A DNA stretch of 64,000 nt from Lunularia cruciata (lineage: Eukaryota > Streptophyta > Marchantiopsida > Lunulariales > Lunulariaceae). Of the stretch, positions 10,581 through 20,766 are shown one piece after another. Position 1 is the stretch's first letter; each line of letters begins with the position of its first letter. A program made the position numbers and the translations under genes. The stretch lies in the NCBI GenBank assembly GCA_948567375.1, contig OX419756.1, positions 67,966,333 to 68,030,332 on the forward strand. The letters run 5' to 3'. Under the pieces are notes generated by a model that saw only the letters and a list, made by a program, of their open reading frames with translations, was not told where the DNA came from and did no database searches.

Positions 10581-13054
10581 TGCTCAATTGCAACTCTTTT
10601 TGCCTTTGATTGCAGAGATTGATGTATTATGAATGTAACATAGATTTGGATATATGTTAATGAGTTCATATAAGGTATATACTGGGTTTCAATATTCTTT
10701 TTTACAACATGATTATTGATTAATGCTGGAGTTAGACTCATAATAACTTGTATGGGTTCACATCAATTCATACAAAGATAATACTCACAAATTGTATTAT
10801 TATAATTATTTGTGTAGGATACTATGCTTCTAGTGAGAATAAATAAATAGTTGATTCATATTATCAAATGACAAATTTTTTTTCTATTGTTTTCCAAATT
10901 TTGTATCAAATGACAATGATTTTTAAAGAGTATTTCACAATGGCATCCACCATGATAACTTCATCAAATGATATTGCAAGCCATACCATTGACAGGTTAA
11001 TCCAGTCTCATAGGCAATGATACTGGATACTACGGGGCACAAAAGTATGGGACAATCAGTCTGAGATGGAAATCCCATCTCAGACTGTGGGAAGAAGTTC
11101 TCGGGACTGACTGTAGGCAAACAATCCCATAGTGATCTGCAGGGCAAAGACTCCATAGTAATCTTAGCTTGACTATAGGTTAGTATTAACGTTGAGACAC
11201 CTAACCCAACAATTGGCTTGTAGGTCTGTCCCCTTGTGAGACCTTTGACTTCCTTGGTTATCACACTCCAGCAAGTAAGGAAATGCTACAAGCAATGCCA
11301 GTGACACTCTAAGATCTAGAATAAGAATGCAACTCAAGGGAATGCTATGGGCAATCCTTGTGACACTTTAAGATCTAAACAAGAATCCAACACGCATAGC
11401 AAGGAGCATCAATTCACACATAATACATGTTCAGGAATTGGAATGGGAGTTAACAATCATTATATCAACAAATAGAATACAATTTTATTTTTAGCATTTG
11501 CTGCTCAGATAAACCAGTAGTGAGTTACAACCAAAGTTTCTAACATCCACGATTGATACTCACTTCAGCTTGTGGATCCGACAATTACATAAATCAGTCA
11601 ATAACTCACTACCACTCAACTCAATCCCCTCAAATGATAGAAGATGAACCTCAATCTCCTACTATAGAAAATGATGGTTACAACTTAGGGTGGACAAACT
11701 CCCAATTAGTGGCTTGAGCTTCCTTATATACTAGGGATCCTAAAAATAAAACTAATTTCCTACCCAATAATACTGCTTCTATTGCAGCCAGCCGCCTTCT
11801 TCTCCTTGTACTACCACCATTAATGCCAACTGACTCCTAACACTCTAATAGATCACAACTCTAATATTGTTAGAGCACTGTCTTGGCTTTAATTACCTAC
11901 TTAATTACTTTCCTAATGTGTTGCCCCATAGAGGCCCCTTCTTGTATCAATGTACAACTCATAGAGGAGTTCTCCCGCACCTCCACTACTTTGCTCATTG
12001 GTGAGTTTGCCCGCACATCCCGCACAGTCAGATCCTACAATTGGTCTTCTTCTCGCATCTTGCACCATCTTGTAAAGAACAAATCTCACTTAGACTTGGC
12101 TCCTTTTTACCATCAACACATGCCAACTTAAAGAATGAGTCCAAAGAGAAGTACAAATTGACAAAAATTTAAGCTTAGAAGGTGCTCCAAATTATAGGAT
12201 TTAGGTGCCAAAGTAAATTTTGAGAAGACAATAATCTTAGAGAAAAGGAGAGAAAATGTAGAAAATTTGAGATTCAAGGAAAAAGGCTAAAAATTAACAT
12301 TTCAGTGAATTAACATTTAGAATAAGCATTAAGTATTTTAATAGGATTAAAAATATTATTTGTGTATTTTTTGAGATCAATTCACAACTAAAATTTGTAT
12401 GCTAGAATATAATCCTTGCAGTTTAAGTGCACAAAATAGCAATGATAGTTATGTTGTAACAACCTAGTGTCATTCAAATTTATAACATTGTGGTAAGAAC
12501 CAAGAACCAAATAGTCTCACAAGGATGCAAGTTGGATGTGACTAAAAATGACATAGAAGTGTCACTATGATGACAATATATTGTTTTATATTTAAACTCT
12601 TGGGCAGATTCATTCCCAAAAGAGAGCATCTATATCATCACTCTTGGCACACTACAAAAGACAAACAACCAAAACTCACATCTACTGTAGATTTAATCCA
12701 AAGTATTCTTGAAGGTGCTGGTTCATTCATAATGAAGGTTACTTTGCCTTAGAATGTTGTTTTCTCCTTGTTGTTTGACCAAATTACTGACTACTAGCAC
12801 AAAGACATTCATAAGTATTGTGATCCATAAGCACCTTGCCAAGTTCAAGTTGTACAAGATTAACAATATTAAGGTGTATTATGGATAGTGTCCTAGAATG
12901 AAAAAACTAAGAGGGAGTGAGATCTTCCAATCATTTTGATAACTACAAATATTACATTGCATTCTACTCTTCCCAGAAAGTATGACATCATAGGAGTCTT
13001 GAATGCCTACATTGTTGAAACTTACAAGGTAGTGTTACCTTATGATACTCTAGG
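10581..13054. other. No recognisable gene; one short perfect hairpin
   Basis: AT-rich sequence with only short open frames. At 11057-11087 a perfect 13-bp inverted repeat (CAGTCTGAGATGG, 5-nt loop) is present. No transposon protein motif was found. The right limit is set where the inferred end of element H begins. Confidence 0.4.
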
Positions 13055-14037
13055 TGTTTGACAACCTATCTCTATATTGTTCCTAACCTTTATAAAGCCC
13101 ATAAAGTTGCACACTCTAGTTCCACTCACTCATGTGCGTTTGCTCATACATCAAGATTCCTCACAACCACTTAATTAAGCATATGATCACTAGTAAAAAG
13201 TGTAGACTAATACACATACACCAACTCAAGAGTCTTGATGGTATTAACTTCATTTATTGCAAAAAGGAGAAGCATTGAATGGATGTGGTGAACATCGGGC
13301 TTAAGCCTTTTATATGTTCTTTACTTAGCCTCAATGAAATCCAATGGCTACAATGATCTAGAAATCTCCTAATTATATCCAACCTCCTAGTTACAAGGTG
13401 CTCAATGCTAATCGTATCTTATCTTATTATGTACTAACCTAATCTTTAAGTAGATGCAAGCCGTGTAGTATGGCGCTCAACATCTTAACCTCTTGTCTAT
13501 AGCTAGTATATCAAGTGTCAAGCAAGGCATAAGATCTTTATATCATAACCTAACTATGTATGAAGTATATAAAAATGAAAACTAGCTTGGATTATGACTA
13601 TGAAAGCTACCTTATCTTATCTACAAGATGACAATTAGTCAGTTTTTAAAAGTTGGACATTGCTCATTTCATATGAATTTATCATGATTGTTACTCATTG
13701 TTGATACAAAATGGCAGCACTTGTAAAAAACTACTTGCTCCTTTACATATTTGGATTAGTTTAGCATGCTCTTTCTTGTAACTATCAACTATTCACATGA
13801 AGTTTCCTCAAACTTGGAGTTTGTATGGCCCTATAGTTTGAAGAACAACACCTTGAGTTGTTTGTTTCTATAGGTTCTCCTCTCCAATGCGTCAATTTGT
13901 GACCTTAAGTCCTTCAACTTTGTACGCTAGGGGTCCTCATTGGTGATGCACTCCAACAAGTTCAAGAGTTGAGTTTGTATTCTATGCACGGTTGTTGCGA
14001 GGAGCCTTGTTTTTTTGTTCTCCAAGTTGGTTTGTTT
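13055..14037 (-). pseudogene. 3' part of coiled-coil element H, left of the chromovirus insertion
   Basis: On the minus strand, 14037-13800 reads through one stop as a heptad-rich helix (T-N-L-E-N-K-K-T-R-L-L, L-L-N-L-L-E-C-I-T-N-E-D-P, L-K-D-L-R-S-Q-I-D-A-L-E). The reading before the chromovirus insertion, at 29153 on the minus strand, ends E-L-W-N-K-L-x-R-E, so the insertion seems to have split one coiled-coil reading frame. Near 13055, 'tgtttgacaaccta' resembles the inverted end of elements E and F (TGTGACAACCCA) and may be the 3' end of H. This end assignment is tentative. Confidence 0.45.
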
Positions 14038-14141
14038 TGTAAAAGACCAAGACTAAGAACAGAAATAGGAGAATGGAAACTCACATTGGGACACTTGAAT
14101 GTGGGAAAAATCTGAATGCCTAGCATGAGCTTTGGCTTTGG

Positions 14142-14149
14142 TATTTATA
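14142..14149 (-). promoter_or_regulatory. TATA box of element A LTR
   Basis: TATAAATA on the minus strand. The same box occurs in the 5' LTR at about 18958-18965 and in the LTR arm near 3580. It lies just downstream, in transcription direction, of the heat-shock-type repeats, as expected for a Pol II LTR promoter. Confidence 0.65.
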
Positions 14150-14279
14150 GGTAGCATACAAGGCCCTTAAGATGCTTCTCAAGAAGTTTCCTTGAGCCGC
14201 TTTCTTAGAGTGCAAGCCAAGTTAACCAAGAAGCTTCCTACTAGAAGCTACCTACTTGGCATGCAAGCTAAGCTAGTTG

Positions 14280-14297
14280 GAAGCTTCTAGAAGCTTC
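14280..14297. promoter_or_regulatory. Perfect heat-shock-element array in 3' LTR of A
   Basis: GAAGCTTCTAGAAGCTTC is four alternating GAA/TTC triplets each spaced by two bases, the exact pattern bound by heat-shock factor trimers. Further GAAnnTTC pairs lie at about 14182-14193, 14229-14240, 14340-14365, and a TTCnnGAA near 14370. The array is about 130 bp upstream of the TATA box in the direction of transcription. Binding is inferred from the known consensus only. Confidence 0.6.
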
Positions 14298-14452
14298 CTT
14301 CTAGAAGCTACATGCTTGGGGTGCAAGTTAAGCTAGTCGAGAAGCTTCTCAAGAAGTTTCCTAGATGCTTCTAGAATATTTTGTGTTATTTTGGCTTATT
14401 CTCTACTTCATTAGCCTTACTAACTATGTCACTAAACTCCATATTGTTATAT

Positions 14453-14470
14453 ATTCCCCCACCGCTAGTT
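14453..14470 (-). other. Polypurine tract of element A
   Basis: On the minus strand the sequence beside the 3' LTR reads 'gcggtgggggaata', purine-rich and directly next to the LTR start, as expected for the plus-strand primer site in reverse transcription. Confidence 0.6.
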
Positions 14471-14499
14471 GGTGACATCCTTGTTGCCATTGAAGCTTC

Positions 14500-15080
14500 A
14501 AACTCTTGGATGGATGTCTATGCATTCTAGAGGTGAGAAAGAGGTTCCCATGTGGCATCATGAAGGGGGGTATCCTTTCCAAAGGACCTTGTACTCCGTA
14601 TGTTGTGGACATCCTTGTTGAATGTGGCGACGTGCAAGGATACGATCAACTTTGTACTCCTGATGATCATTGATAAGGATGGGAGGAGGAGGAGGAGGAG
14701 GTTGGACACAAGAGGACAAGGAAGATGGGTTAAGAACAAAGGGTGATGTGAAAGACATTTAACTTGGAAATGTGAAAGACATGGTGGATGCACATATGAC
14801 AAGGTAAGGCAAGTTGATAAGCAACAAAAGAGATGATTTAGGTGACATCAAAAGGTCCTATCCAATTAGAGATAAGTTTATGAACTTGAGTATCAAGGGG
14901 GAGGGGTAAGTTACTAGGAGATAGTATGAATTTATCATCAACTTCAAAGGTAAGATCACGATGATGGTGGTCTGCATATTGTTTTTGACAATTTTGAGCA
15001 ACAAGGAGATGAGATTTGGCTTGTTGGAGAGATTGGGATATGGTGGTCAAGGAGGTAGAAGTATGAGGGAACTGAGATGG
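14500..15080 (-). pseudogene. Integrase C-terminus and chromodomain of element A
   Basis: The chromodomain is a chromatin-reading module at the end of chromoviral integrases that steers insertion toward particular histone marks. On the minus strand, near 14690-14530, the sequence reads V-D-R-I-L-A-R-R across a frame change into E-Y-K-V-L-W-K-G-Y-P and then A-T-W-E-P-L-S-H-L. These are the two hallmark segments of the fold, including the aromatic residues Y, W and W. Upstream (15050-14838) lies the basic integrase tail with Y-A-D-H-H-H-R-D-L-T-F-E-V-D-D-K-F, like 'YADxxRRDxxFxVGDxVxL'. Frameshifts separate the parts. Confidence 0.8.
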
Positions 15081-15980
15081 AAGAAGAGCAAGAAGAGAAT
15101 TTGGAATTAGTGGATCTTGGCCAAAATTGAGAAAGAAAGGAGAAAATCTGGTGCTTGCCTATTTAGAATTATTGTAGGCAAATTCTGCAACTACAAGACA
15201 TTTATCCCAATTGGTATGGTGGACATTGACAAAGGCACACAACATATCTTCCAAGGTACAATTTTCACATTTGGTTTGGCCATCAATTTGAGGATTATAG
15301 ACCGTGGACAAAGCAAGTTTGGTGTCAAGTATTTGGAAGAGTGCTTGCCAAAACTTCCCAGTGAATCAAGGATCACGATTGAAGATGAGTACACATGGCA
15401 TCTTATGATGCTTGAAGACATTGTTTAAGTAGATTTGTGCTAAGGTTGGAGCATCCATGGTATCAAAGGTTGGTGCCAAGTGGATTTGCTTACTAAGCTT
15501 ATCCACAAACACCACGATTGTTGTATGTCCTTGCTTTGTCTTGGACAAGGATGTGATGAGATCCAAGCTCACATGTTCCTATCAAGCGGATGGAATGGAG
15601 AGTGGTTGAAGGAATCTACTTGGCTTTTGGTTGTTGGCCTTGTTATGTTGGTAGTTCTCACACAATTGGACAAAGTCCTAAACATCTTGTGTCATGTTGG
15701 GCCACCACCATTGGTGTTGGAGGGTACCCAAGGTCTTGTTCACAACCATGTGACCAATTATTGGTAAATCATGGGCTTCTTGAAGGCGCACAAGTTGGAG
15801 ATCACCTTTGGTTGGAACATAGATCCGGTCCTCATGGAATAGAAGGCCTTCCTTGGAGGAGTCAGCTAGACACAAAGGCAATGGGATGTAGTCAATTTGG
15901 GAATTCTTGTTGCAACATGGCTCCAATTGCAAAGTTAGAAGCATCAAAATCAACCACACAAGGTAGCTGAGGATCATATG
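15081..15980 (-). pseudogene. Integrase core of element A
   Basis: Minus-strand fragments give the integrase in order. First is the zinc-binding arm (E-D-R-I-Y-V-P ... L-Q-E-A-H-D-L-P-I-I-G-H, then W-W-W-P-N-M), then the core beginning S-L-D-L-I-T-S-L-S with the first catalytic Asp, and I-F-N-R-D-P with the second. The third catalytic site reads D-G-Q-T-K-C-E-N, where families normally have D-G-Q-T-E-R-x-N, so the catalytic Glu appears to be Lys here. Stops break the frame at several places. It follows an RNase H that is cut short. Confidence 0.8.
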
Positions 15981-17000
15981 GTTGAAGAATGGGCCTTGAA
16001 GACACCATATTTTTCAATGTTTGGTATGTTTCTTTGTGCTTGGTGATCCACTGGAAGTTCAAGTTCTTCCCAAGAGGTCAGTCAATGGTGCAATCACATG
16101 AGCATGATAATGGATGAACCATTGGTAAAAACTGACCAATCTATTAAATGCCCATACTTTTGTAGCATCCTTCGGAGTAGGCCAATTAGTAGTGGTCTTG
16201 ATTTTCTCCTCTTCCATCTTGATTCCCTCCGATGAGATCTTGTGACCCAAAAAAGTAACTTCCTTCTGCCAAAAAGCACACTTTGACTTCTTACAATAAA
16301 ATTTCCATTGTCACAATTGTCTTCGGACTTTGTGCACATGATTCACATGGTCTGCCTCTATCTTGCTATAGATTAAGATATCATCCAAGAACACCACCAC
16401 ATACCAATCCAATAGTCTATCCAACACCCGATGCATCTGATCCATGAAGATTGCTAGAGCATTTGTGAGCCCAAAAGGTAAAACTCTCTACTCAAAATGC
16501 CCATACCTTGTGTGAAAGGTAATCTTTTTCACATCCTTCCTATCAATGGGGATTTGCCAATAGCCGCTGCAAAGATCTAGCTTGGAAAAGTATCATGCTA
16601 CACTCAATTGATCAAGCAAGTCATTGATCCAAGGCAAAGGATATGCATTCTTCACTATTTGCTTATTGAGTCCACGGTAATCAATACAAAAGTGAAGTCC
16701 TCCATCCTTCTTTGGAATGAATATTACCGGTGCTCCCCAAGGAGAGGTGCTATGTCATATGGAGTCTTTTTCCAACAACTCTGTAAGTGTTTTCCGCAAC
16801 TCCTCCAACTTCTTTGGTGAGAGCCAATAGATTGGTCTGCTCACTAGAGTACTCTCTAGAAATAACTCAATCTTGAAGGGCATACCATGATAAGAGAGTA
16901 ATCCCTTCGGTAGATCATTCAGAAACCCATTCAAAAACTCTTGAACTATCTGATCAACCATTGCTTGATGAGGCTCTTGGCCCTCCTCAAATTGTCCTTG
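15981..17000 (-). pseudogene. Reverse transcriptase and truncated RNase H of element A
   Basis: RT motifs are visible in series on the minus strand: [15 protein letters not shown] near 16740-16700, [16 protein letters not shown] near 16570, F-G-L-T-N-A, and W-Y-V-V-V-F-L-D-D-I-L-I-Y-S near 16410-16370, the catalytic box. F-L-G-H-K-I-S-S-E-G-I follows. RNase H begins V-V-D-F-D-A-S-N-F-A-I-G-A near 15950 but then runs into integrase N-terminal sequence, so its second half has been deleted. Several stops interrupt the frame. Order and motifs are those of a plant chromovirus. Confidence 0.85.
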
Positions 17001-17219
17001 TGCAATCGGTTTGATCTACACTGTGAAAATAGACTTATCTTCCTCCAAAGCTTGCTCTCTGGTTGCTTCACTAACAAACTTCTCATCTAGGGACTCATCT
17101 TTCTTCAAAGCTTGCTCCATGGCTCCTTCCCTAGTAACTTTCACATCTTGGGACTCATCTCCCTTCAAGGCTTGCTCTATGGCTACCTTCTTGACAAACT
17201 TCCTATCTTTGGACTGACT

Positions 17220-17651
17220 ATTTTTAGGTGTCTTACTTAGAGGTGCCAGACAAGCTAATCAGAAATTCCTACCTTGGTGTTGTACTTGAATTTGTCATCG
17301 GGTCCAATCAAATTGAACCTTATGACGTTCAAGCCAAGGTAGTCCTAGGATGACATCATAGTGTAGAGGTGCCAATATAAACCTCATACACTCCAAATAC
17401 TCCTTCACAATCTTGAAAGTAATAGGATGCGAGGTACAAAATGTAGAACCTTTTCTACCATCCATCATCATCAATCTATTTCCAATTACCGGCTTGATAG
17501 GAATACACAATTCCTTTGCTACTTGCATAAACATGCAATTCTCTAAACTTCCAAAATCAACCAAAATCCTATAACCCCAATTAGATATCCTACCTTGCAA
17601 GTGAAGCAAATTTGCATAGGTCAAGCCTTCAATCTCATTGGAACTAATCAA
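17220..17651 (-). pseudogene. Aspartic protease region of element A
   Basis: A surviving 118-codon open stretch (17651-17295). R-I-L-V-D-F-G-S-L-E-N-C-M-F lies where the catalytic 'xxLxDSGASxNF' motif belongs. Asp is retained and Ser has become Phe, so the site is altered. It ends with Y-D-V-I-L-G-L-P-W-L-E-R-H-K-V-Q-F-D-W, the standard closing motif of gypsy proteases. It lies between gag and RT on the same strand. Confidence 0.8.
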
Positions 17652-18800
17652 GCTCCCAATAGGCGGCTCAAAATCTCCTACTGGGATTCCTCATTTCCTT
17701 GATCATTTTGCTCCACAAACTCCATCTGAGCAACTTGTCAAGGTCGTCCATTCTTGAGTGGACATTCAGCAATGCAATGTCCCAATTGGCGACATTAAAA
17801 ATAAACCACCATTTTTTTTTGCAATTTCTCATTATCTATAGTGCCATGTGGTCTCCATTGAATGGCATCAATCTCCATTGGTGTCGGATACTCCACCCAT
17901 GTGTAGTGTATCGGCAAGTTAAGTGGAGGTCAAGGTCGAGACCAAGTTGTTGCAACCAAGAAATCAAAACATTCAGCCAACCACATGGTTTCTTCCAAGT
18001 GTTGTGGCTCTCGCATAGTTATCTCTAATTTGGTTCTTGACTTCAAGCCCCTCACAAATGGATCTAGAGCTTCACCTTCCAGTATATCTGGAATTTTCAT
18101 GATGGTGTTTTGGAATTGTGTAATGTAACTTCTTACAAAGCTAATCTATTTCAACTCTAACAACCTATCCTTGCAACTAGTGTGGCATTTATAGCTTGGA
18201 ATTGATTAATAATTGCACTCTTGAATTCTACCCACGTGAAGATTGGTGCAACAATTTGTCATTCATCTTGCTTCACTCAGAATCTCCACCATAGCTTTGC
18301 TACTCCATCCAATTGGCTAGAAGCCAAAAGAATTTATTTTTCTCGTCTTGCAGATTAGTAGCTTCAAAATAATGTTCACAGTCAAACACAAAATTCTCCA
18401 CTGCACTTGAGAGATTCTTGCCTTCAAATACCTTGGGTTTAGGGAATTGGATTTGATCTTCTCCTTCTTGAATTGGTTTGCACTCTACATGCTCTTGTTG
18501 TCAAAGATCTTGTTTATCTAACAATTGAGGTAAGGTACTTAATTTGTTGCTGCATAGCAAAGATAACATTAAGCATTGCCACCATGGTTGCTACTTTATC
18601 ATGCCACCCCTAATCTATCTAATTTATTAACACATAAAAGCAACATGTCCACCATTCTCCATAAGTTACAACCGGAAGTACCAAGGGTTCCTCAAATATG
18701 GTGATCATATGCAAAAAAATTTGTCTAAAGTGTGAGGTGATGAATTGTGTGAAATGATGCTTAAGTAATGCTTGGAAAAAAATCCAAATGGTTTGGTGGA
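17652..18800 (-). pseudogene. gag of element A
   Basis: No long frame remains. Near 17770-17740 on the minus strand the sequence reads C-R-Q-L-G-H-C-I-A-E-C-P-L-K, the second half of a CCHC zinc knuckle (Cys-x4-His-x4-Cys). The first Cys position reads Tyr, followed by a stop. Upstream, many short frames fit a decayed gag by position between the PBS and the protease. The call rests on the knuckle and on gene order. Confidence 0.6.
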
Positions 18801-18842
18801 AGCGGATTTGGTGGTCCATAAATTCCATCTATCCAATTCTTA

Positions 18843-18853
18843 CTCTGATACCA
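18843..18853 (-). other. Primer binding site of element A
   Basis: On the minus strand TGGTATCAGAG follows the LTR end after one base. This is complementary to the 3' end of plant initiator methionine tRNA, the usual primer of Ty3/gypsy reverse transcription. It fixes both the orientation and the inner LTR boundary. Confidence 0.85.
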
Positions 18854-18854
18854 A

Positions 18855-19093
18855 TGTAAAAGACCAAGATTGAGGAGAGAAATAGAAGAATGGAAACTCA
18901 CATTGGGACACTTGAATGTGGGAAAAATCCAAATGCCTAACATGAGCTTTGGCTTTGTTATTTATAGGTAGCATACAAGGCCCTTGAGAAACTTCTCAAG
19001 AAGCTTCCTTGAGCCGCTTTCTTAGAATGTAAGCCAAGTTAACCAGGAAGCTTCTCAAGAAACTTTCTTCTAGAAGTTGCCTACTTGCCGTGC
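18855..19093 (-). repeat. 5' LTR of element A, inner part
   Basis: Begins TGTAAAAGACC as at 14038 and follows the 3' LTR through the TATTTATA box to 'ctacttgccgtgc', where element B interrupts it. The missing rest resumes at 28963 with 'gtgcaagctaagctagttgg'. Confidence 0.85.
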
Positions 19094-19533
19094 TATCACG
19101 CCATTTGTAGTTCCGCATCTAGTTGCTTGGACACTCGAGTTCTAGTGATAATAGTTAGAGTTATTCTAGTAGTTTCTCAAGGACTACTTTCCGACAGTCT
19201 GATTTGGTGTTTGGGGTACTGACTTCACGGTGGGGCCCACCGTCACTTTGCACCGTTCGCACCGTCAGTGGGACCGTTAGGGTTTCAGTGCTAGCTCGAG
19301 TCCAGGGGGGTATAGTTTTGAAGTGAGCTCCAGAGAGCTCACTTATCTGATGTTGAGCCTTCGAGTTCCTAGCTATGGTGGACAGAGGCCGGCGAGCGTC
19401 ACCTGGATTCTCTATGCTTGAGTGGGTGTGGCTTGACTATAATCAATGCCCAGTTGTTGGCAGTTTATAGAGAGATAGATCAAGTACTGATCTGAGTTGA
19501 GTTGAGTTGAAAGTGTTTAGCAATCTGCTTACA
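19094..19533 (+). repeat. 5' LTR of element B, lacking its first ~107 bp
   Basis: Matches 28409-28855 at roughly nine bases in ten, with one 12-bp indel near 19260-19280. The copy begins at TATCACGCCATTTG, whereas the 3' LTR has about 107 more bases upstream of this point, starting at TGTGGCAC. Similarity to the 3' copy stops at about 19530 ('caatctgctt'). Either the LTR ends there, or it continues to about 20439 and the 3' copy is truncated. A candidate primer site at 20442 favours the second reading. Confidence 0.7.
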
Positions 19534-20766
19534 TCAGAGAAGTGAAGTGAGGGGGAAATCCGGTGCACGAACGTTGAGTGTTTGTGGTATCTCCAAGCTC
19601 GGTGGATCGTGGTAGCTCAATTCAAGTTTTGTGTTTCCCTAGTGTGCAGAAGCTCGTTCAAGTGATTCAGATTTGGTAGTTAGGCGGACGGTGTGCGGAA
19701 GCGCTGGCCAAATTTTGAGCAAAGAAGGAGCAATTTTTGAGCAGTGTTGTGATTTTGAGCTCATGAGGTGAAGGCATGACCAATTTGCTGCGAGTTGGGC
19801 TCAGAAAGTGAAATTGAAGGTGGAGTTGGGAAGCTCTTCTCATGAAATTGTGATTTGGAAAAACCCGTTTTGTCAATTTGGCTTGAGTGGAAAGTTAGCG
19901 GGGGATTTGGCGGACAGCCATCTCTAGGGTTTACGTCAGATTTACATCAGATTTTAGGCCAGATTTGGAGGAGTTCTTGCTGTTTTGCTAATTTAGAGGA
20001 GTTTTGCTAATTTGGAGGACTTTCGCAGATTTGGAGAAGTTTCGCTAATTTTGGAGGAGGTTTCAAAGTGGCAACAAGAAAGGCCTCATTTGGCTGAATT
20101 TTGGCGTTTCAAGGCTTTGAGGCATAGGGCTGTGGGCTATGAAGGCCTAGAAGGGCCAGCAAGCCAGCTTGAGGCTAGCTAGTTTAGAGTAGATCTTGGT
20201 CATTGGTTGGCAAAATCTGCCTTTCTTGCTAGATTGTGCATAACAGGGTTTGACCCCTAGATCTCTTGTTCCTAGACTGGTGCCCTAGCGAACTGGTCCA
20301 CCCTCACTTGTTGTCCTAGTGATTGCGCCACTGTTATCTATACACATGTAGCTTTGGCTAGGAGAGGCAGCTTGATCCCATTCTTGGTGATCTTGGTAGC
20401 TTAGGACTTAGATACAAATTGCTCTTATGTCAAATGCCAAATGGTGGCAGAGTCAATCCCGTGTTGTGTTATGAGATGGAGGGTTTTTGTTTAGATTTCT
20501 TGTGATTGGATCCCCTCCATTCTCTACTTCCTGTTTGTGCACCATGTTTGTGTGAGGTGCCCTGACTTTTGAGCGTTGGTGCTCTGGTGTGCTCTCGGTA
20601 GTGAGGCTGGAGTGATGACCAGTCAGATTATCTTTGTTTCTCTCCGGTGAGGCAGGAAGTGATGACCTGCAGACCGTGAGAGTGCGTGTTATGATGGCAG
20701 GTTACAGGTTGCCTTTCCCCTAGTGTAGTTATCTTGGTTAGAGTTACATTAGTGGGTGGTGTTTAG
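19534..20766 (+). other. Leader or U5 region of element B with candidate primer site
   Basis: Noncoding sequence before gag. At 20442-20454 TGGTGGCAGAGTC matches the initiator-Met primer site TGGTATCAGAGCC at ten of thirteen positions. It is preceded by 'gcca' plus two bases, as if an LTR ended in CA at 20439. A weaker 'acatcagag' at 19531 is the alternative site. No coding frame is evident. Confidence 0.45.

Larger units (their letters stand above)
14038..14451 (-). repeat. 3' LTR of element A
   Basis: About 414 bp, bounded on the plus strand by TGTAAAAGACC and by 'atattgttata' (the final CA has become TA). Its partner is split between 18855-19093 and 28963-29152. By eye the two copies are mostly identical with scattered substitutions and small indels, so the insertion is old but clearly alignable. 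It contains the TATA box and the GAA/TTC arrays listed below. Confidence 0.85.
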
